DNA from: Lumbricus rubellus
Taxonomy: Eukaryota > Annelida > Clitellata > Crassiclitellata > Lumbricidae
Direction of reading: 5' to 3'
Length of the DNA stretch: 64,000 nt
NCBI GenBank assembly: GCA_945859605.1
Contig: OX243827.1
Location: 3,472,345-3,536,344 of the forward strand
Below are positions 61,491 to 64,000 of this stretch, one piece after another. The translations under genes were made by a program, and so were the position numbers. The stretch's first letter is position 1, and each line of letters begins with the position of its first letter. Below the pieces are notes generated by a model. It did no database searches. It was not told where the DNA came from and saw only the letters and a program-made list of their open reading frames with translations.

Positions 61491-61517
61491 CTGCAGCAGC
61501 AGCAGCAGCAGCAGCAC
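61491..61517. repeat. CAG/CTG run at a splice acceptor
   Basis: (CAG)8 on the plus strand is (CTG)n up to the cag acceptor of the first exon seen of the armadillo-type gene. Confidence 0.85.
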
Positions 61518-61639
61518 AGGTAGACGTAAAGGTAAGCAGTGATTGCAATTCTAATTTATCCTAATCACTCTGAGATGGTTTTACAATAAAATAAGCTGAG
61601 ATATTACCGTTATTACCAAGATTGACTTGGCTGCTCTCG

Positions 61640-62470
61640 CACATGAGTTTCCCCTTGTAACCTTCTCTACCTCAGTCCGTGACCTTGGAGTCATCTTAGA
61701 CCAGTGGTTCTTAACCTTTTCGAAGGAGCCGAACCCCAAGAGAAATCCTTGACCACTCACCGAACCCCTAAAGTTTTAACAATAATTTTTAGCTAATGGG
61801 AACAAAAGGAATTAGAAAATTGTGCCAAAATGTGATGCAATATTATTAATACATTCAATACATGAACTACTGACAGTTAACTAATCGTACCAAGTACCAA
61901 CACAACCAATTGCATTTTAATGTGTCTTTTGTTATTAAATAAAATTTGAAAAATAAAAATAAAATAGCATATGATTTTTCACACACTCACTCACTGACCC
62001 TGAAAATGTATAAATTTCAGAGAACCTCTGCCGAACCCCTGGCAGTGGCTCATCGAACCCCAGGGGTTCGGTCGAACACTGGTTAAGAAACACTGTCTTA
62101 GACCAAGAACTTTCCTTCTGTAAGCACATCTCTTCCCTGTCACGTGCCTGCTATTACCAAATTCGACAGCTGTGCGTTGTTGCTCGCTCTCTCTCATTCA
62201 CTGCATCTTCTACTCTTGTCCATGCCTTTGTTTGCAGCTGCTTAGATTAGTGCTCTTCTCTTTATGTCGGCCTCCCACAGGTCCGCCTGAACACCTTGGT
62301 TGGGGTCCTTCGATCTGCAGCACGCTTGGTTGGTGGCATCTCCCGGTTCGATCACGTTTCTGCCTTCATGAGGGACGACCTCCACTGGCTCCCACTGCAG
62401 CAACGCATTGCGTATAGAGTTTCGTCTATTTCTTGGCGCTGCATCCTGGCTCAAGCTCCATCATTGCTGT
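61640..62470 (+). mobile_element. LINE reverse-transcriptase fragment split by a hAT MITE
   Basis: SVRDLGVILD before 61702 continues as QELSFCKH after 62095; after that come YYQIRQLCVVARSLSF and a decayed ARLVGGISRFDHVSA region with stops. It is the same family as the two copies that follow. Confidence 0.85.
61702..62095. mobile_element. hAT MITE with 8-bp TSD TCTTAGAC
   Basis: The ends CAGTGGTTCTTAACC and GGTTAAGAAACACTG are inverted, with TCTTAGAC on both sides (61694-61701 and 62096-62103). It inserted into the LINE coding region. It is 394 bp and non-coding. Confidence 0.92.
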
Positions 62471-63112
62471 ATATTATTTATACGTCTGGCATAGGATCAC
62501 TGCTGACATCTTGTGGTCTTTTTCACCAGCTTTATGCTGATGATGTTCAAGCGTACACCCACTGACAATAGTCTGGAAGTAGTTCAGCAAATGTGTCATG
62601 CTATGGATAAGCTGGCTAGCTGGTTAGCCTCTAACCGCCTCCTACTTAATGCTTCCAAAACTCAATTCATCTGGTTGGGTGGACGTAGACGACTGGCAAA
62701 TGTTGATCGTTGTGCCGTGGCTAAAGCATTTCCCCATGTTACCTTTTTTGATTCTGTCCGAAACTTGGGTGTTATGCTTGATGAAGAACTTAGTTTCTCA
62801 AAACATGTCAACCAACTGACTCGTGGCTGTTACTACCAAATTCGTCAGCTACGGGTCATCTCTCGCTCCTTATCAGAGAACTCTGCTGCTACCCTTGTTC
62901 ATGCTTTTGTTACCAGCCGCTTGGACTACTGTTGCTCTATTCTGGCTGGTTTGCCTCTATTATTGATATCCCGACTTGACTGTGTTCTTCGGTCTGCAGC
63001 CCGGCTAATTGGTCGAATCCCCAAATATGCATCCATTTCATCTTACATTCGTGATACTCTACACTGGCTCCCTATCTCACAGCGCATCGAATACAGAATT
63101 GCTTCACTGGTT
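62470..63112 (+). mobile_element. LINE reverse-transcriptase fragment with YADD box
   Basis: It encodes GLFHQLYADDVQAYTH, the catalytic YADD region. After a frame change it reads WLASNRLLLNASKTQFIWLG, DSVRNLGVMLDEELSFSKHV and LHWLPISQRIEYRIASLV. It stops where the inverted LINE copy begins. L2/CR1-type by motif. Confidence 0.9.
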
Positions 63113-64000
63113 TCATTCATTCATTCATTCATTCCGAAAACTTATATAGCGCCTCTTCAAGAAGTCTACTCAGAGACGCTCCCAGCCCAGCCACGGCTAA
63201 AAAATAGGTCTTAAGTAACTTGTAGAAGGCAGGCAAATTATTCCGAGGTAGCGAGCGTAGCGCAAGCGGGAGCCCATTCCATGTGGACGGGCCAACAACC
63301 GAGAAGGCTCTACGCTGCCTGGTAGCACAGCGGGTTCGAGGGACCAGCAGCTCCCCATTGGCCGAAGAGCGTAAAGCTCGACGGGAGGCTATGTCGGAGA
63401 CAGGGCGACAAAGATCAGATAAGTAGGATGGAGCACAGCCAGTGAGGCACCGCCAGACAAGCGCTGCTATTCTGTATGAGATGCGCTGCGAGACAGGAAG
63501 CCAGTGCAGAACATTACGCATGTAGGCAGAGACCGGGGAAAATTTTGGAATATGACCAATAAGCCGAGCAGCAGAGCGCATGACCCGGTCAAGACGCCCT
63601 ATTAAGCTAGATGGGTGACCAACAAGAACTGAGCAGCAACGATCAATTCTGCTGGTTACAAACGCGTGAACAAGGACCACAGCAGCATCGTGAGATAGAG
63701 ACCGCAGGACAACACGCAACTGGCGGAGCTGATAATAGCAGCTTCGAGTTACTAGGTTAACATGCTGCGAGAGGTTTAGTTCTTGGTCAAGTGTCACTCC
63801 AAGATCACGGACTGTATGAGAGAAAGCAATGTGGGGGAAAGTCTGAGCCAAATGGTGCAGGTCTAGACCAGCCAATTGCCTGCGACCGCCAAGCCAAATG
63901 AATTGGGTTTTGGATGGATTTAACTGCAAGCGATTAGAAGCCATCCAGCCAGAAAAGGCATCAATGGCAGAGCACATCAGCCCAACAGAGTCAATTGCAT
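63113..64000 (-). mobile_element. LINE C-terminal part, continues past the right edge
   Basis: An intact 282-codon frame reads WMASNRLQLNPSKTQFIWLG, LGVTLDQELNLSQHV, LHWLPVSQRISYRIAAL and VVGPSTWNGLPLALRSLP. It ends LEEALYKFSE; the stop TGA is the first unit of the (GAAT)n tail at 63113-63133. It is the best-preserved LINE here. Confidence 0.93.

Noticed and set aside
1..64000. CRISPR array or bacterial operon reading of the direct repeats
   Set aside because: The repeats are contiguous tandem units without unique spacers, and the host is clearly an intron-bearing animal.

Overview
The window is nuclear DNA of an invertebrate animal, AT-rich and full of introns. Open reading frames run across many short exons bounded by splice sites, and about half of the DNA is transposon-derived or simple repeat. 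I cannot name the species. TSNAXIP1, an abundant L2/CR1-like LINE with a tRNA-SINE partner, a Helitron and many MITEs would suit a marine invertebrate (inference).

Three protein genes lie on the minus strand, read from right to left. (1) 61490 to 50555: the C-terminal ~370 residues of an armadillo/HEAT-type helical repeat protein I could not identify. It has nine phase-consistent exons and a stop; its 5' part lies beyond or among the LINEs at 61.6-64 kb. (2) 47273 to 21582: a complete RanBPM (RANBP9/RANBP10) gene of 12 exons and 681 codons, with SPRY, LisH, CTLH and CRA regions. It is the scaffold of the CTLH/GID ubiquitin-ligase complex. (3) 11592 (perhaps 15975) to beyond position 1: TSNAXIP1, translin-associated factor X interacting protein 1, with 14 exons recognised. 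RANBP10 and TSNAXIP1 are also neighbours in the human genome (recalled, not checked here), so the pair may be an old linkage.

Region by region. 1-11.6 kb: TSNAXIP1 exons with LINE/SINE insertions and tandem repeats. 12.1-14.4 kb: a TTAA-flanked, piggyBac-like element with a hAT MITE inside it. 16-21.5 kb: intergenic. 21.6-34.4 kb: RanBPM exons 12 to 2. 34.4-47.1 kb: RanBPM intron 1, holding a three-layer nest of inverted-repeat transposons (34.67-41.56 kb) and a 70-bp array. 47.3-50.5 kb: intergenic with SINE and LINE remnants. 50.6-61.5 kb: armadillo-gene exons separated by minisatellites, a Helitron and a hAT MITE. 61.6-64 kb: LINE copies, one split by a hAT MITE.

The strongest unexplained pattern is the link between tandem repeats and splice junctions. 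Three 61-83 bp tandem duplications (1.16, 10.3 and 28.1 kb) each copy a 3' splice site plus the start of its exon. Many other minisatellites begin within about 5-45 bp of a splice site. Three of 32 introns use GC donors, and four tiny 71-83 bp palindromic TTAA elements are scattered in the introns.
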